DNA from: Bretschneidera sinensis
Taxonomy: Eukaryota; Streptophyta; Magnoliopsida; Brassicales; Akaniaceae
Length of the DNA stretch: 64,000 nt
Reading direction: 5' to 3'
NCBI GenBank assembly: GCA_023935145.1
Contig: CM043698.1
Span: forward strand, 18,665,001-18,729,000
Shown: piece by piece, positions 1 to 12,097 of the stretch
Layout: the number at the start of each line of letters is the position of its first letter
Numbering within the stretch: position 1 is the stretch's first letter
Translations under genes and position numbers: made by a program
Notes under the pieces: generated by a model
Told to the model about the DNA's origin: nothing
Databases searched by the model: none
The model's input: the letters and a program-made list of their open reading frames with translations, nothing else

Positions 1-955
1 AGCTCCCACCAACAGTAAGTAAGTTATGAAAATGTCAACTTTTGAGAAGTCACGCTTATGCAAGATGACTGAGAAGACAGCTAATGTGGAAATCAATGAC
101 AAAAAACAGATGCAACGAAGAATGACCCCCACTTTAGTGTAAAATAGAGATCTCTTTGTGTAAAGCATATCAAATAGGAATCCAAGTTCAGTATCTACCA
201 TTGCGAAAGCATCTTCTGCAGAATTGTAATGTGTGGTGAAAATTTGGACTACCTCTTTGTAAAGTTTAAGTGGGAGGTCTAAAATGAGAGGGATGAACAT
301 CTTCAGTGATAAATATGCTTTATAGACATGACGAGCTTTAGGAGTAATGCCTATGCGAGAAAGGTACTCTTTCATCTTCTCATACTTCGGCCTTGATCCA
401 GAAGAATAATTTTCTCTTTTGGAGAACACAAAGTTTGCAAATCCTTTACTACTTGCAGCCCTTAGAATCCAAATCCTTTCGCCATACTTAATAATTCCCG
501 CAATGAGTATCAAAGTGGCTGTAAATTGGAGGGGAGAGTTGGTTCGAAACTTGTAGTTGATGTAAAATGCTGTTCCTACTTGGATGACTAACCCAAGCAA
601 ATGTCTACCATGTCTCATTGTCATCTAAAGAGTAAGCAGTGATGGTATCCGGCCCACCAAGGTGCAAGATAAGGAACGGCGTCCAAAATACAACGAGATC
701 ATTGCTTAGCCCTCCTTTGCTCCTAAGAAAGGTACTCAGTGAAACAGTTGCGAACCAGCCTGCTGACAAGTATGTTGACCAAATGACTAAATTTAGCCAA
801 GGTGTGTACAAGCGTTTCCGTCGTTTCCCTAGCCAAACAAGGATTAATTGCAGAAAGAGACTGAGTACAACCGAGAACCGGAGTTGCCATTTGCTCCAAA
901 ATCCTTTATCTGACCACATTTGCGCCAACCAACTCTGAATTTTTAGATAACCCAA
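1..955 (-). pseudogene. DUF4220/DUF594 membrane protein, copy A (N-terminal part, broken)
   Basis: This is the N-terminal half of a plant DUF4220/DUF594 protein of unknown function, reading from about 955 down to the window edge. Family hallmarks are the N-terminal WSKWQLRF segment followed by hydrophobic helices, the LVWLGKRRKRLYTPWLN stretch, and FLILHLGGPDTITAYSLDDNE. It matches the second copy at 6355-8461 closely. Relative to that copy two bases are missing near 607-610, which turns the codons after ETW into a stop; the family frame resumes afterwards and runs to position 1. The C-terminal half, including DUF594, would lie left of the window. Copy A has one unit of the 34-codon segment that copy B carries twice. 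Only a sequencing error at the 2-base gap would make this copy functional. Confidence 0.8.
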
Positions 956-3160
956 AGCACTTGCAGCTGAAATTTCAAGGATGTTTATTCAACTGTAAGC
1001 TCGTGAAATTGGAAAGATGTAGTTTGAATCAGTATGAACACAAAATTTAACACGGCCCCTATGAAAAGATTACACATATACACACAGATTCAAGGGTTTA
1101 GGTAAAAATACAAATTCAAGGAGGAACATATATACACAGATTGTCACTTTTGATTTGATTAATTCGCATTATCTTATCATTTTCCTTAGACATCTGATTT
1201 TTAATTAGTTGCTAATACCATTTTTTTTAAAATGCAAAAAACATTCGAAGTAAAGGAAACTTCTGCGAAGGTTGAAATGATTTATTATGAATTGGATACC
1301 GAAACACCTTTGAAAACAAAAGAATAAAATGGCTACCAAAGTACCATGGTGACTGTCTTGTATCATTAATTCTATTTGATGACAACAACCTGATAATACT
1401 TTTTCACATCTGTACTACCAAAGTTTTTTATTATGAAATTAAAAAAAAATGGGTTTACATAATATATAATTCATGAATTCCATTAATATGTTCTTACATC
1501 TGTTAGCTCAATACTCCGATTTATATTGTTTATAAATGAATTAAGTGTATAAAAATGCATTAACTATCATCAAACAACAACCAACATTTATTTATTTCCT
1601 TTTGCTAATTGACCTGTAAAAAGACATGTTTTCTGTATAGGCTCCACACATAAATAATTGAAAAAACAGAGTAAATTAAAATGCTCTATAACGAAAAATG
1701 AAATTTACTAGTGATATATATATAGATTAATTGATATGTCATGTTTGCGGAGAAAGTTAAATTTCAAATTGAAACCTAATGAACTATGAATCTTTTTCTT
1801 TCATTTGAGTGAATGCTATGAAAAGAAAAATGATGATGGTACAGTAAAACTTACTTGTATTTTCCATCTCTGGTTGTGCTTGCTCTGTGACTGTCAAAAC
1901 AGTGAGGGAAATAGATTTTGGGACTATAGGGAACTAGTTAAATTTCAAATAGATATCTGGGTTGATAAAATGAAGAATATTTAACATTTTAAAGAACAAG
2001 TGACTTGAAAATTTCGTAATTTACCAACAACAACACACCACTTATATATAGTAAAAAAAATTGGAATCAATGAGAAAGAAATGCTTGGATAACTTCTTTG
2101 GTTTAAAAGTTCAAATGCTTGATGGCAATTTTGAGGGAGAATTTTTAGTGTATGGATTGGCTCCAAAGCAAAGAACTGATGCGTAATGAATTATTAACAT
2201 TTGAATTGGAAGAGAAAAGGACATTCTGTTTTGAGTGTAATTCCTCTGTCGGGTCGAATTCACATTTATCAAGAGAAATAATATCTTTTATTTCCCTTTT
2301 TTTTTTTTTGTAAAAAAATCTACACACCTTAAATATCTTACCGTATGGTGGATAGGAAAATGTCCGTACCAATACTTCAAACAGATAGGACAAAAGGAAA
2401 AAAAAATTGGAAATGGTTTAGCTTAACATTAAGAACAATTTATTTTTTAGAATCGATTTACAATAGAACGATAGTGTAAATATAAACTATTTAGTGTTTG
2501 ACAAAACAATAGTGAAAATAATTTTTATGAGATAAAATTCAAAATTTAAAAAACAAAAACAATTGCATATAAACCGATCTTTTATGAATGTTTGGGTTAG
2601 TTTCTATTTATAATAAACAGAAACCAAAAAATAAAATATCCCAAACGAGCTCTTAAGGGGTTGTTGGTGACAAATGGGTTTACAGTGTAAAGTCTTTTCT
2701 AAAAAATGAGATTAAAAAAAAGTTCACCATGAGTTTTAAACTCTAAATGAGGTTTTAAAAATTTTAATTTTTTAAATTTAATTGTTTTGATCCTATTTTT
2801 TAAAATAAAGTATTTTTGTCATGTCATCAAATGAGAAAAAAATAAATAAACTATATCAATAATTCTTATATTTTAATATGAAATTCAAATTATTTATATG
2901 TGAGTTGCAACTTAAATTCAAACAGTCATTCTCTTTGTCGTGGTAAGTATATGCTCTCATGTGAGAATGCTGTAGCGCTAGAAATCCAAACCTTCTAATT
3001 CATTCATTAGTGTCAAAATTGAATGGTTAAATAATAAATATGAGTGTTAATTTCATAAAAAGATAGTTAACTTGATGGTTGCGTGTTAAGAGTTCTCCCA
3101 AGATTCTTGTCATCCTTTAGTTCTTTTTGTAAGTAAACCAACATCAAACCAAAGCTTACA
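956..3160. repeat. Segmental duplication, copy A upstream region
   Basis: This A+T-rich non-coding DNA lies upstream of broken copy A and is collinear with 8470-10740. Shared stretches include 980-1280 with 8515-8870, 1440-1590 with 8930-9067, 1600-2190 with 9520-10140 and 3022-3160 with 10600-10737. Part of it (2075-2580) appears a further time at 10910-11400. Copy A carries about 115 extra bases near 1325-1440 that copy B lacks. I see no gene of its own here; the short ORFs at 1981-2393 lie in duplicated non-coding sequence. Confidence 0.8.
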
Positions 3161-3164
3161 CCGG

Positions 3165-3660
3165 TTCTGCCTCAAGCCGTGTTGGAACTACCTATCGAAC
3201 CAGTAGCTGAAGATCAAGTTCGGACTCAAGCTGTGCTGGATCGTAGAGTTATTCATGGGAAACATGAGATACTGATCCATTGGCAAGGTCACTCTCCAAC
3301 TGATGCTACGTGGGAAGCCCTTCCAATGTTCTCGGCCCGTTTTCCTCACTTTGTCCCTGAGGACAATGACACTTCTAAGGGGGATGGAGTGATAAGATCC
3401 CGCAACAGCAGCATGAATTAAGTTGGGTATTATCCCATTAATTTCGCTTGTTATCAATAAGAGAAATTCTTATCATTGTAGGTAGTTTGTTGCAGATTTA
3501 TTTCAACATAGTCTTTATCTTAAGATTTATTTATATCTTTTTGTTATTGATCCTATCTTGTTCTAAGAAAGATTCATTTCTATCTCTACATAAGTTGTAA
3601 CGCTATAAAAGCTAGGCAAGTCTAATGAATAAAATAAGTAATTATTCAACAAACTCACGT
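3165..3660 (+). mobile_element. Ty3/Gypsy chromovirus remnant: integrase chromodomain tail and probable 3' LTR
   Basis: An 80-codon open frame ending at 3421 encodes a retrotransposon chromodomain: VLDRRVIHGKHEILIHWQG then TDATWEALPMFSARFP. This domain ends the pol polyprotein of chromovirus-type Ty3 elements and is thought to guide integration. No integrase core, reverse transcriptase or gag lies upstream, so this is a 5'-truncated remnant. The following 230 bases look like 3' LTR or 3' untranslated sequence, with a TATA-like gctataaaagc and AATAAAA near 3603-3640. It sits in copy A of the segmental duplication just after a stretch shared with 10600-10737 and is absent from copy B. LTR limits were not fixed by a second copy. 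Confidence 0.75.
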
Positions 3661-6040
3661 TTGTTTTGAAAGGCCCAAAATGCCTCGAATAACCTTAAAA
3701 ACTATCACCATAGGTAACCAAAGAAAACGTGATCATATTTCCTTATAAGCTCACCGCCTTCGAACATGATCCCAATCCCATATCCGTAACACAAAACCAT
3801 AATAGTCGTTCAGTTAACTTGAAAAGAATGGCATTCCTACTTGAATGAAAAGTAACTTTTGGGGCCAATTAATTTCATTTTCTGATTGTGCAAGCCAGCT
3901 TAAGCCGGCACTACGGAAGAAACTCAGTTTGTGTGATGTGTCAATGATCTTGACTGAATAAGTACGAAAAAACTCAGTTTAGGTGATGAATCAATGATCT
4001 TGACCGAATAGGATCCAACTATTCAAACCAAGGGATAAAGTACAGTTTTTTTTTTATTCCAAGTGTTTATACAAAATTACACTTGGGTTGTATTGGAAAT
4101 TCATGTATCATGAAAATGTATACCAGTCTTGTGCAAAGAGGTTTTTTTTTGTCTAAGATCCTTTATATCTAATCCATGTTATGTTGTAAAATTGATTTTA
4201 TAAAGAAATGACTCTTCTTTAGTTCTTAATGAACTTCTCAAATAAATATAATATAAAGTAAAAAAAAAAAACATGATATTATCAAAATGTTATGAAATAT
4301 ATTTTAAATTGTGTTTAAGTTAAAGATTTGTTTGTAAAATTCAATGTTGAAAGACGAAGATGGAAGCAGAGAATGGGAGGGGGTGAAAGACATGGATAAT
4401 GAGAAATACGTATAGAGTGCTATTTTTTCAGTATTGAGTTCATATATATATATATATGAATGAAAGACATTTAGATATTTTCATTTTAAATTAATTGAAG
4501 CTCGATGACAGGGATTGAATTGTTTAATTTGCAAATTAATGGAGTGATTGTAATTACTGCTAAAACATAAAAATGAATTTATAGCTTACCCTTACTTTAC
4601 ATTAATTCTAGTCCTGATTACTCTAATCTAAAACGTATACCTAAGTTACTCTGTTATAATTAATGACTTATTGAATGCCAAAAAGCAATATTTTTAGACG
4701 TGTTTTCTCCTATTCCTTACTTACAAATTAAAAATGTAAAATTATATTTATAGCAAGTTTGAATTCAAACCGTATTGAAACTACTTAAAACAGCTTTAAA
4801 ACAACCTACTCCTAACACATAATAGGTAATGATTTTATCTTAGATCAGAAAAGACATTTCATTATTCCATTATTTTGCGCACCAGACTTTTAATAAATAT
4901 AAACCAAGCAGAGCTATACCACAAGAAACAAAGTTTGTGCAGTGTTTAAGTCGGGCGAAACCAAAATTTTTCTCAAGTAGAGTTGAAATATATGGTTGAT
5001 CTTATAATCGCTTGATAAAAAAAATTCAGTTACTCAATGATTATTATAAATCGACAAAATATATAAATATTAAATAAATAATTATAATTTTATATATAAT
5101 TTGATAAATACGTATATCACACAAACTAAAATAAATGGAACAAGTAATAGTTAATAACTAAGCCAATATATTTTAGAGAAAACAGTAAAAACTGTAAAAA
5201 TAAAGAAAAAAAGAGAAAGAGATCTAAATAAAAAAAAATGTGAATCTATACTTCAAAAAGATCTAAATAATTTATGATTTTTAAAACAATAAAGATGTAA
5301 TAATATTTACTCTAAACTTCAAAGAAAGTAATGTAATTTACCCAAATAGTTATTTAGTCTTAGTTTTGGTTAAGATAGGATTTCTCAAGTCCAAAAAAAA
5401 TCAAAGTAAGAACAGAGATAAATAATGCTTTCGTTGAGGCCTTACAGATACAGATTCTTCATGTGGTGGTTGCGTTTGCAAAACATGAAATCAATCCCTC
5501 GATTTTTCTAAGCTTTAGTTAATTAAATTGTCACTTTCTTTTTACAAAATTTAAGCTTGGCCAATGTGCAGGTTTTAGCCATTCGCACGCCCAAAAACTC
5601 CAAATTCGCGCTCATTTAAGTCTAATCTGCACCCAATCTCCCTAGATAATTATTTGGGTTGTAGAGCATGACCCAATGGATCGAGTCTTGTATCTCAAAC
5701 TAAACCTTAAAGCTGATGGATAAAGCAAATTTAAACACCCCTAATATTCAAGAAGTGGGCCATCGTAATTAAAATCGAATTCTTAACTGAAAGCAATATA
5801 TATAATCAAGAAAGCGGCAACTTCATGGAAATAAATTCAACTTAGTTGGTGCTTTTGCTTCCTATTAGTTACGTAAATGTCTAATATATGATATAAAAGA
5901 TCATATGAATTAAAAAATTTAAGTTAATAAATTTTGGTTGCATCATCATATATATGTCACATTTATTTAAGTTTTTTTTTCTTCATGTGGGATTGATTTT
6001 CTACATCTCTGTACTCACATGTAAATATTCCAAACATTAA
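3661..6040. other. A+T-rich intergenic DNA with a 51-bp tandem repeat
   Basis: No gene is visible. A two-unit tandem repeat of about 51 bp occupies 3912-4012 (core aactcagttt..gtgatg..tcaatgatcttgac). A short TA microsatellite lies at 4441-4456. The stretch 4800-4960 is homologous to 11490-11680 in the second duplicated block, so the duplication extends this far. The remainder holds no open frame I recognise. Confidence 0.6.
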
Positions 6041-6180
6041 AAGATATGCAGAATGTAATTATTGGTAGGATCCATGAATTTGGGGCAAACAAAACGGAGA
6101 CTAGAATTGATAAAAAGTACAGTTGTGATAAAGAAAAGTATTTAGTGCAATGGAATCAGAACTCGCTTGCAAATAACTTG
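6041..6180 (+). pseudogene. Displaced fragment of SET-gene exon 4
   Basis: About 140 bases match 17544-17697, the 3' two thirds of exon 4 of the SET-domain gene 11 kb downstream. The shared text runs from aagatat through gatccatgaatttggggcaaac and the lysine-rich [12 protein letters not shown] codons to the last exon bases (acttg versus gcttg). The copy has point differences and a roughly 14-base deletion after the QW codons. It ends at the exon/intron boundary base and no neighbouring exon follows, so it is an isolated, non-functional exon fragment. How it moved (retrocopy, double-strand-break filler, or carried by an element) is not visible. Confidence 0.85.
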
Positions 6181-6354
6181 TTGTTTATTTATTATTATTT
6201 TATCACATATTGATACTTGATTATAACACAATCACTGCTATGTAAGAAAATAGAACGAAATTTTTTATGCGGGAAAATGATCAAAAATTAAAGTTAAAAA
6301 ACAAACAAGAATAAACAATATCACCATTAATGAAGTCTATTGTGACCAAATACT

Positions 6355-8461
6355 TCAAGGTAAGTAATATTCCAAGTATCTGAGATCATCATCCCATTTC
6401 CAAAGGCGGTAAAAACCGACATCCTTAAGTTCTTGAGGAAATTCCTTTATAGGCATATTTGAACTCAAACCAAGATGCATCATGAGAAGCGAGACGTGGG
6501 TGAGTAGCTCTTTGCCATGTATTAGCTCATGAGCATGTTGCTTCCATAAACATCGGCTCGCAGCATAAGTCAGCATCTCCACCCACACTTGACTAATCAT
6601 TTCCCATTTCTCTTCAACATCCAATTTGGAAGTTTCTACTAATGATTGCAATTGCCTGTAAAGCTCAAGAGAATCAAAGACCACTGACTTGTTTTTAAAT
6701 GATTGGACCGATGGAAATTCTTGCATGTCAAGCAAACTCGACCTAACGTAATCTGGAGAACCCTCTGAGCAAAACTTCATGAGTTGGTCACGAGTATCTA
6801 TATTTCTTCTGTCATGAATATCGTCAGGAAGCATAGATGAACGCACGACTAAAAGATATACCATATAATTAGATAAAGATAGGCTAATTTGGGATTTTGA
6901 ACCAAGAACATCGGAACCTCCATAACGTTTAAAATCAACAAAACAACAAAGATTAGTTGCGATATGCCAAAGAAGGAAGTTGTGGTCAAATATTACCTCG
7001 TCTAAACTCCAGAGTAAGTCTTTATTAATGCCCCACATTTGAGTTGCATAGCCACCTCTCTCATCCAACAACTTTTTGAGTTTCGTAAAATTTAATCTTT
7101 TGTATCGAACCTGCTTCTCTAACAGATGAGAGTAAATGAATTTCTTTAGATCAAGATTTATTTCCTCCCATCTAGAATACCAATACTTTTGTAAAATGTT
7201 GTTGGTGTCAAAAATCTTCAAAATTGGAATGTCTTTCTTAGATTTGACACAATAATCTATTAGGTTGTGTTGTCCAATTACTCCAAATCCCATTTCAGTT
7301 TTCAACAAAAATGATCATAGGTATAGAAACTTGTCCACCCATTTAGAATTCTTGCTTAAGCAAATCAGTGTCCAGCTTGAGAGAAGATTTGAAATAACTC
7401 CATAAGTGTCTAGAAAAATAGCTCCCACCAACAATAAGTAAGTTATGAAAATGTCAACTTTTGAGAAGTCACACTTATGCAAGATGACTGAGAAGATAAC
7501 TATTGTGGAAATCAATAACAAGAAACAGATGCGACGAAGAATGACCCCCACTTTAATGTAAAATAGGGATCTCTTTGTGTAAAGCTTATCAAATAGGAAT
7601 CCAAGTTCAGTATCTACCATTGCGAAAGCATCTTCTGCAGACTTGTAGTGTGTGGTGAAAATATGGAGTACCTCTTTGTAAAGTTTAAGTGGGAGGTCTA
7701 AAATGAGAGGGGTGAACATCTTCAGTGATAAATATGCTTCATAGACATGACGAGCTTTAGGAGTAATTTCTATGCAAGAAAGGTAATCTTTCATTTTCTT
7801 ATACGTCGGCCTTGATTCATCGACATTTGAAAGATTATTTTCATAGACATAACGAGCTTTAGGAGTAATGCCTATGCAAGAAAGGTAATCTTTCATCTTC
7901 TCAAACATCGGCCTTGATTCATCGACATTTGAAAGATTATTTTGTCTTTTGGAGAACATAAAGTTAGCAAATTCTTTACTACTTGCAGACCTTAGAATCC
8001 AAATCCTTTCTCCATACTTGATAATTCCAGCAATGAGTATCAAAGTGGCTGTTAATTGGAGGGGGAGAGTTGGTTCGAAACTTGTAGTTGATGTAAAATG
8101 CTGTTCCTACTTGGATGACTAACCCAAGCAAATGTCTCAACCATGTCTCATTGTCTTCTAAAGAGTAAGCAGTGATGGTATCTGGCCCACCAAGGTGCAA
8201 GATAAGAAATGGCGTCCAAAATACAATGATCTCGTTGCTTAGCCCTCCTTTGCTCCTCAGAAGGGTACTCAGTGAAACAGTTGCGAACCAGCCTGCTGAC
8301 AAGTATGTTGACCAAATGACTATATTTAGCCAAGGTGTGTACAAGCGTTTCCGTCGTTTCCCTAGCCAAACAAGGATTAATTGCAGAAAGAGACTGAGTA
8401 CAACCGCGAACCGGAGTTGCCATTTGCTCCAAAATCCTTTCTCTGACCACATTTCCGCCAA
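6355..8461 (-). pseudogene. DUF4220/DUF594 membrane protein, copy B (full length, disrupted)
   Basis: This is an essentially complete DUF4220/DUF594 gene without introns. From the N-terminus it has a WSEKGFWSKWQLRF opening, four or so hydrophobic segments (DUF4220), a variable middle, a second hydrophobic pair (FLLLISTIVIFSVI and ITYLLLVGAIFLD), and the C-terminal DUF594 signature GKELLTHVSLLMMHLGL near 6470-6530. The frame is broken twice: one extra C in a C-run near 8062-8068 (copy A has the shorter run and reads through), and an in-frame TGA at 7315-7317 between FLYL and the LLKTEMGF block. An in-frame 102-bp tandem duplication adds 34 codons. Unless these are sequencing errors, the gene makes no full-length protein. 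The family has no established biochemical role. Confidence 0.85.
7740..7943. repeat. In-frame 102-bp tandem duplication inside copy B
   Basis: Two adjacent 102-bp units (7740-7841 and 7842-7943) differ at only a few bases. Each encodes, on the minus strand, a 34-residue unit containing LSNVDESRP, KMKDYLSCI and ITPKAR. Copy A has a single diverged unit here, so the duplication arose in copy B after the two copies separated. Confidence 0.9.
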
Positions 8462-8469
8462 CCAACTCT

Positions 8470-9622
8470 GAATATTTAGATAACCGAAAGCACTAGTAGC
8501 TGAAATTTCAAGGATGTTAATTTATTCAGATGTAAGCTCATGAAATTGGAAAGATGTAGTTGGAATCAGTATGAACACGAAATTTAACACGGCTCCTATG
8601 AAAAGATTACACATCCGAATAAACTAATGTATGTGAAATGTGTGTGGATAATGAAAAAAAGAGAGAGCAGTTTACTGATATTGCGTTAAACAGATTCAAG
8701 GGTTTAGGTAAAAATACAAATTCAAGGAGATTGTCACTTTTGATTTGATTAATTCGCATTATCTTATCATTTTCCTTAGACATCTGGTTTTTAATTAGTT
8801 GCTAATACCATTTTTTTTAAAATGCAAAAAGCATTCCAAGTAAAGGAAATTTATAACCTTATGTTGAAATGATTTATTATGAACTGGATACCGAAATACC
8901 TTTGAAAACAAAACTATAAAAAAAAATGGTTTTACATAATATATAATTCATGAATTCCATTAATATTTTCTTACATATGTTAGCTCAATACTCTGATTTA
9001 TATTGTTTATAAATGAATCAAGTGTATAAAAATGCATTAACTATCATCAAACAACAACCAACATTTATATAATGTTACTGGGCCCAAACTTTCAACACCA
9101 ATTAAGGATATAAATGAATTATTTTTAATTAATAAGATACATGAAAAATAATTAACAGTTTTATGAATCATAACTATAATAATTAACAGTTTTATGAATC
9201 ATAACTATAAATTAATTTATTCTAACATATATCTACATTTGATTTCATATTGTTAATTAAAATTACTAATTTCATATCAATTATAATAAATTTATTTAAT
9301 ACATAAAGATTTATACTCTAGGTTAATGATCGATTTTATTTTCTTTTATTTAGTAGTTTTCCAATCAGAAATTTAGGTTTTTAACCTAAGTTTCCAACAG
9401 CTATTTTTTTCTGGTTCATAAATTCTGAAGTTAAGCAACAACACAGGCTAAAACTATGCATGCTGAGAGAAAGGCCTTTAATATTTAACAAGTTCAAGTT
9501 ATGGGTGTTTTTTATTTTCTTTTGTTAATTGACCTATAAAAGACATGTTTTCTGTATAGGCTCCACACGTAAATAATTGAAAAAAGAGTAAATTAGAATG
9601 CACTGTAACGAAAAATGAAATT

Positions 9623-9661
<39 letters not shown>

Positions 9662-11690
9662 TTAATTGATATGTCATGTTTGCGGAGAAAGTTAAATTTC
9701 AAATTGAAACCTAATGAACTATGAATCTTTTTCTTTCATTTGAGTGAATGCTATGAAAAGAAAGATGATGATGGTACAGCAAAACTTACTTGTATTTTCC
9801 ATCTCTGGTTATGCTTGCTATGTGACAGTCAAAACAGTGAGGGAAATAGATTTTGGGACTTTAAGGAACTAGTTAAATTTCAAATAGATTTATGGGTTGA
9901 CAAAATGAAGAATATTTAATATTTTAAAGAACAAGTGATTTGAAAATTTCGTAATTTACCAACAACAACACACCACTTATATATAGTAAAAAAAATTGGA
10001 ATCAATGAGAAAGTAATGCTTGGAAAACTTGTTTGGTTCAAAAGTTCAAATGCTTGATGGCAATTTTGAGGGGAGAATTTTTAGCGTATGGATTGGCTCC
10101 AAAGCAAAGAACTGATGCGTAGTGAATTGTTAACATTTGAATTAGAAGAGAAGAGGGCAATGAGTTTCGTAATTTAATTTTTAACTTAAATTAGATCTTA
10201 TATTTTAATATGAAATTCAAATTTTATACGTATATAAGTTGCAATTTAAATTCAAACATTCATTTTCTTTGTTGTAGTAAATATCTGCTCTTATTCAAGA
10301 ATACTGTAATGTCAGAAATTCAGATCGATATATCGAATCATTCGTTCAATGAATCAGTTAGTGGATTAATGATTGAACCGTTGATTCATAAAAATAATAT
10401 ATAAAAATAATATTAATATATCAAGTACCAACAAAGAAAGGAATAAAATCATTATTGAATATTAACTCAAGCTTAATAAAATGACTATACACCATGTCTT
10501 AAACATGATAAATTAAAAATCGAGAGCACCTACAAAGCTTTTTATATATAATAATATAAACATAGTAATATATATATAATTTTTTTTTATATAACTAAAT
10601 GGTTAAATAATAAATATGAGTGTTAATTTCATAAAAAGATAGTTAACTTGATGGTTGTGTGTTACGAGTTCTCCCAATATTCTTGTCATCCTTTAGTTCT
10701 TTTTGTAAGTAAACCAACATCAAACTAAGCTTACACAAAGAAGATATGGGATATCACACATGCAAGTTATACCGAAAGGAGAGCTATAGCGTGAGATCTT
10801 CAATATTCAAAATCTACTAAAAGGGCAAATGGGAGCGTCTTCAGAGTGAGATATATATATAAATAAATTTTTAACGTCATACATATAATTGTAATTCATT
10901 AGAATTTTTGAGAAAGTAATGCTTGGATAACTTGTTTGGTTTAAAAGTTCAAATGCTTGATGGCACTTTTGAGGGGAGAATTTTTAGTGGATGGATTGGC
11001 TCCAAAGCAAAGAATTGATGCGCAATGAATTATTAACATTTGAATTGGAAGAGAAGAGGGCATCCCATTTTGAGTGAATTCACATTTATCAAGAGAAAGA
11101 ATATCTTTTCTTTCCCTTTTTTTTCTTGTTAAAAATCTACACACCTTGAATATCTTCCCGTATGATGGATAGGAATGTCCTTACCAATACTTCAAACAGA
11201 TAGGATGAAAGGAAAAATAAAAAATAAAATCGGTTTGGCTTTGCATTAAAAACGATTTGTTTTTTAAAACCAATTTATAATAGAATGATAATGAAGTTAT
11301 AAGTTGTTTAGTATTTGACAAAACAACAGTGAAAATAATTTTATGAGACAAAAACCAAAATTTTAAAAACAAAAACAATTGCATATAAACCAATCTTATA
11401 TATATAATATAAATATAAATAATTTTTTAACTTCATACAAATAATTGTAAGTCATTAGAATTTTTGAAATTGCAATTATTAATCTTACTAACAACATAAT
11501 GGGTAATGATTTTATCCTATTACAAGTTGAAGAGATATCTCATTCTCACATTATTTTGTTCACTAAACACATTCATAAAAGAAAAGTCATCATGTCCACA
11601 AAATACAGTCAATAAATATAAACCAAATATAACTATATATATTTTACAATAAACAAAGTTGGTGCAGTGCTTAAGACTTAGACTTGGTCA
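8470..11690. repeat. Segmental duplication, copy B upstream region (rearranged)
   Basis: This is the counterpart of 956-4960. Relative to copy A it has an extra block at about 9067-9510 containing a short tandem repeat (attaacagttttatgaatca twice near 9150-9205), and a rearrangement in which the segment homologous to A 2075-2200 occurs twice (10010-10150 and 10910-11060) with the segment homologous to A 2870-3160 between them. The stretch 11490-11680 matches A 4800-4960. No gene is seen. The ORFs at 10210-10404 and 10941-11393 fall in duplicated non-coding DNA. Confidence 0.75.
9626..9659. repeat. (TA)n microsatellite
   Basis: An uninterrupted run of about 17 TA units. At the matching site in copy A (about 1713-1725) the run is only about 5 units, so the array expanded or contracted after the duplication. 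Confidence 0.95.
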
Positions 11691-11744
11691 TCTTCTTATT
11701 GATGTGCAGGTTTGAGCCTCTGAGTTGCTTTTCTCTACCATTTA

Positions 11745-12097
11745 GCTTTAAAATTAGTGTTCACTTCTCTGTTTCATTCTTCTTTTATAGTATCTGAAAA
11801 ATATTAAAATTTTAAAAAAAAATAATATTAATTATTTTTAAGTATTTAGTAAATATAAGAAATAAAATTAATATAGATTTTAAATTTAAACTCAAAACTA
11901 AAAATAATTACAAGGTGTATCAAAACAGTTTTCAAAATAAGATTATCCAAACAACATTTCACTGTTTTCTGTTTTGAAAACAATTTTTGAGTTACAATTA
12001 TCCAAACATGTTTTCTTCAGAAAACATCATAAAATTGTTTTCAGTTTTTCATTTTCAAAAACTGAAAACATGATACTATTACCCAAACATACCCTTA
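11745..12097 (-). mobile_element. Tourist-like MITE, truncated copy
   Basis: This A+T-rich non-coding sequence is the reverse complement of much of the complete element at 60948-61426. Matching landmarks are tagctttaaaatta..gttcact, the aattatttttaagtatttag block, aaactaaaaataattacaa, and an end of accCAAACATACCC followed by TTA. The other terminus is missing near 11745. It lies at the boundary of the duplicated block. Confidence 0.7.

Noticed and set aside
639..938. 99-codon plus-strand ORF (and its twin at 8172-8471)
   Set aside because: Both lie antisense to the DUF4220 coding frame; their similarity only reflects the duplication.
8148..8465. 105-codon minus-strand ORF in another frame of copy B
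   Set aside because: It overlaps the DUF4220 frame, has no family features, and is a shadow frame.
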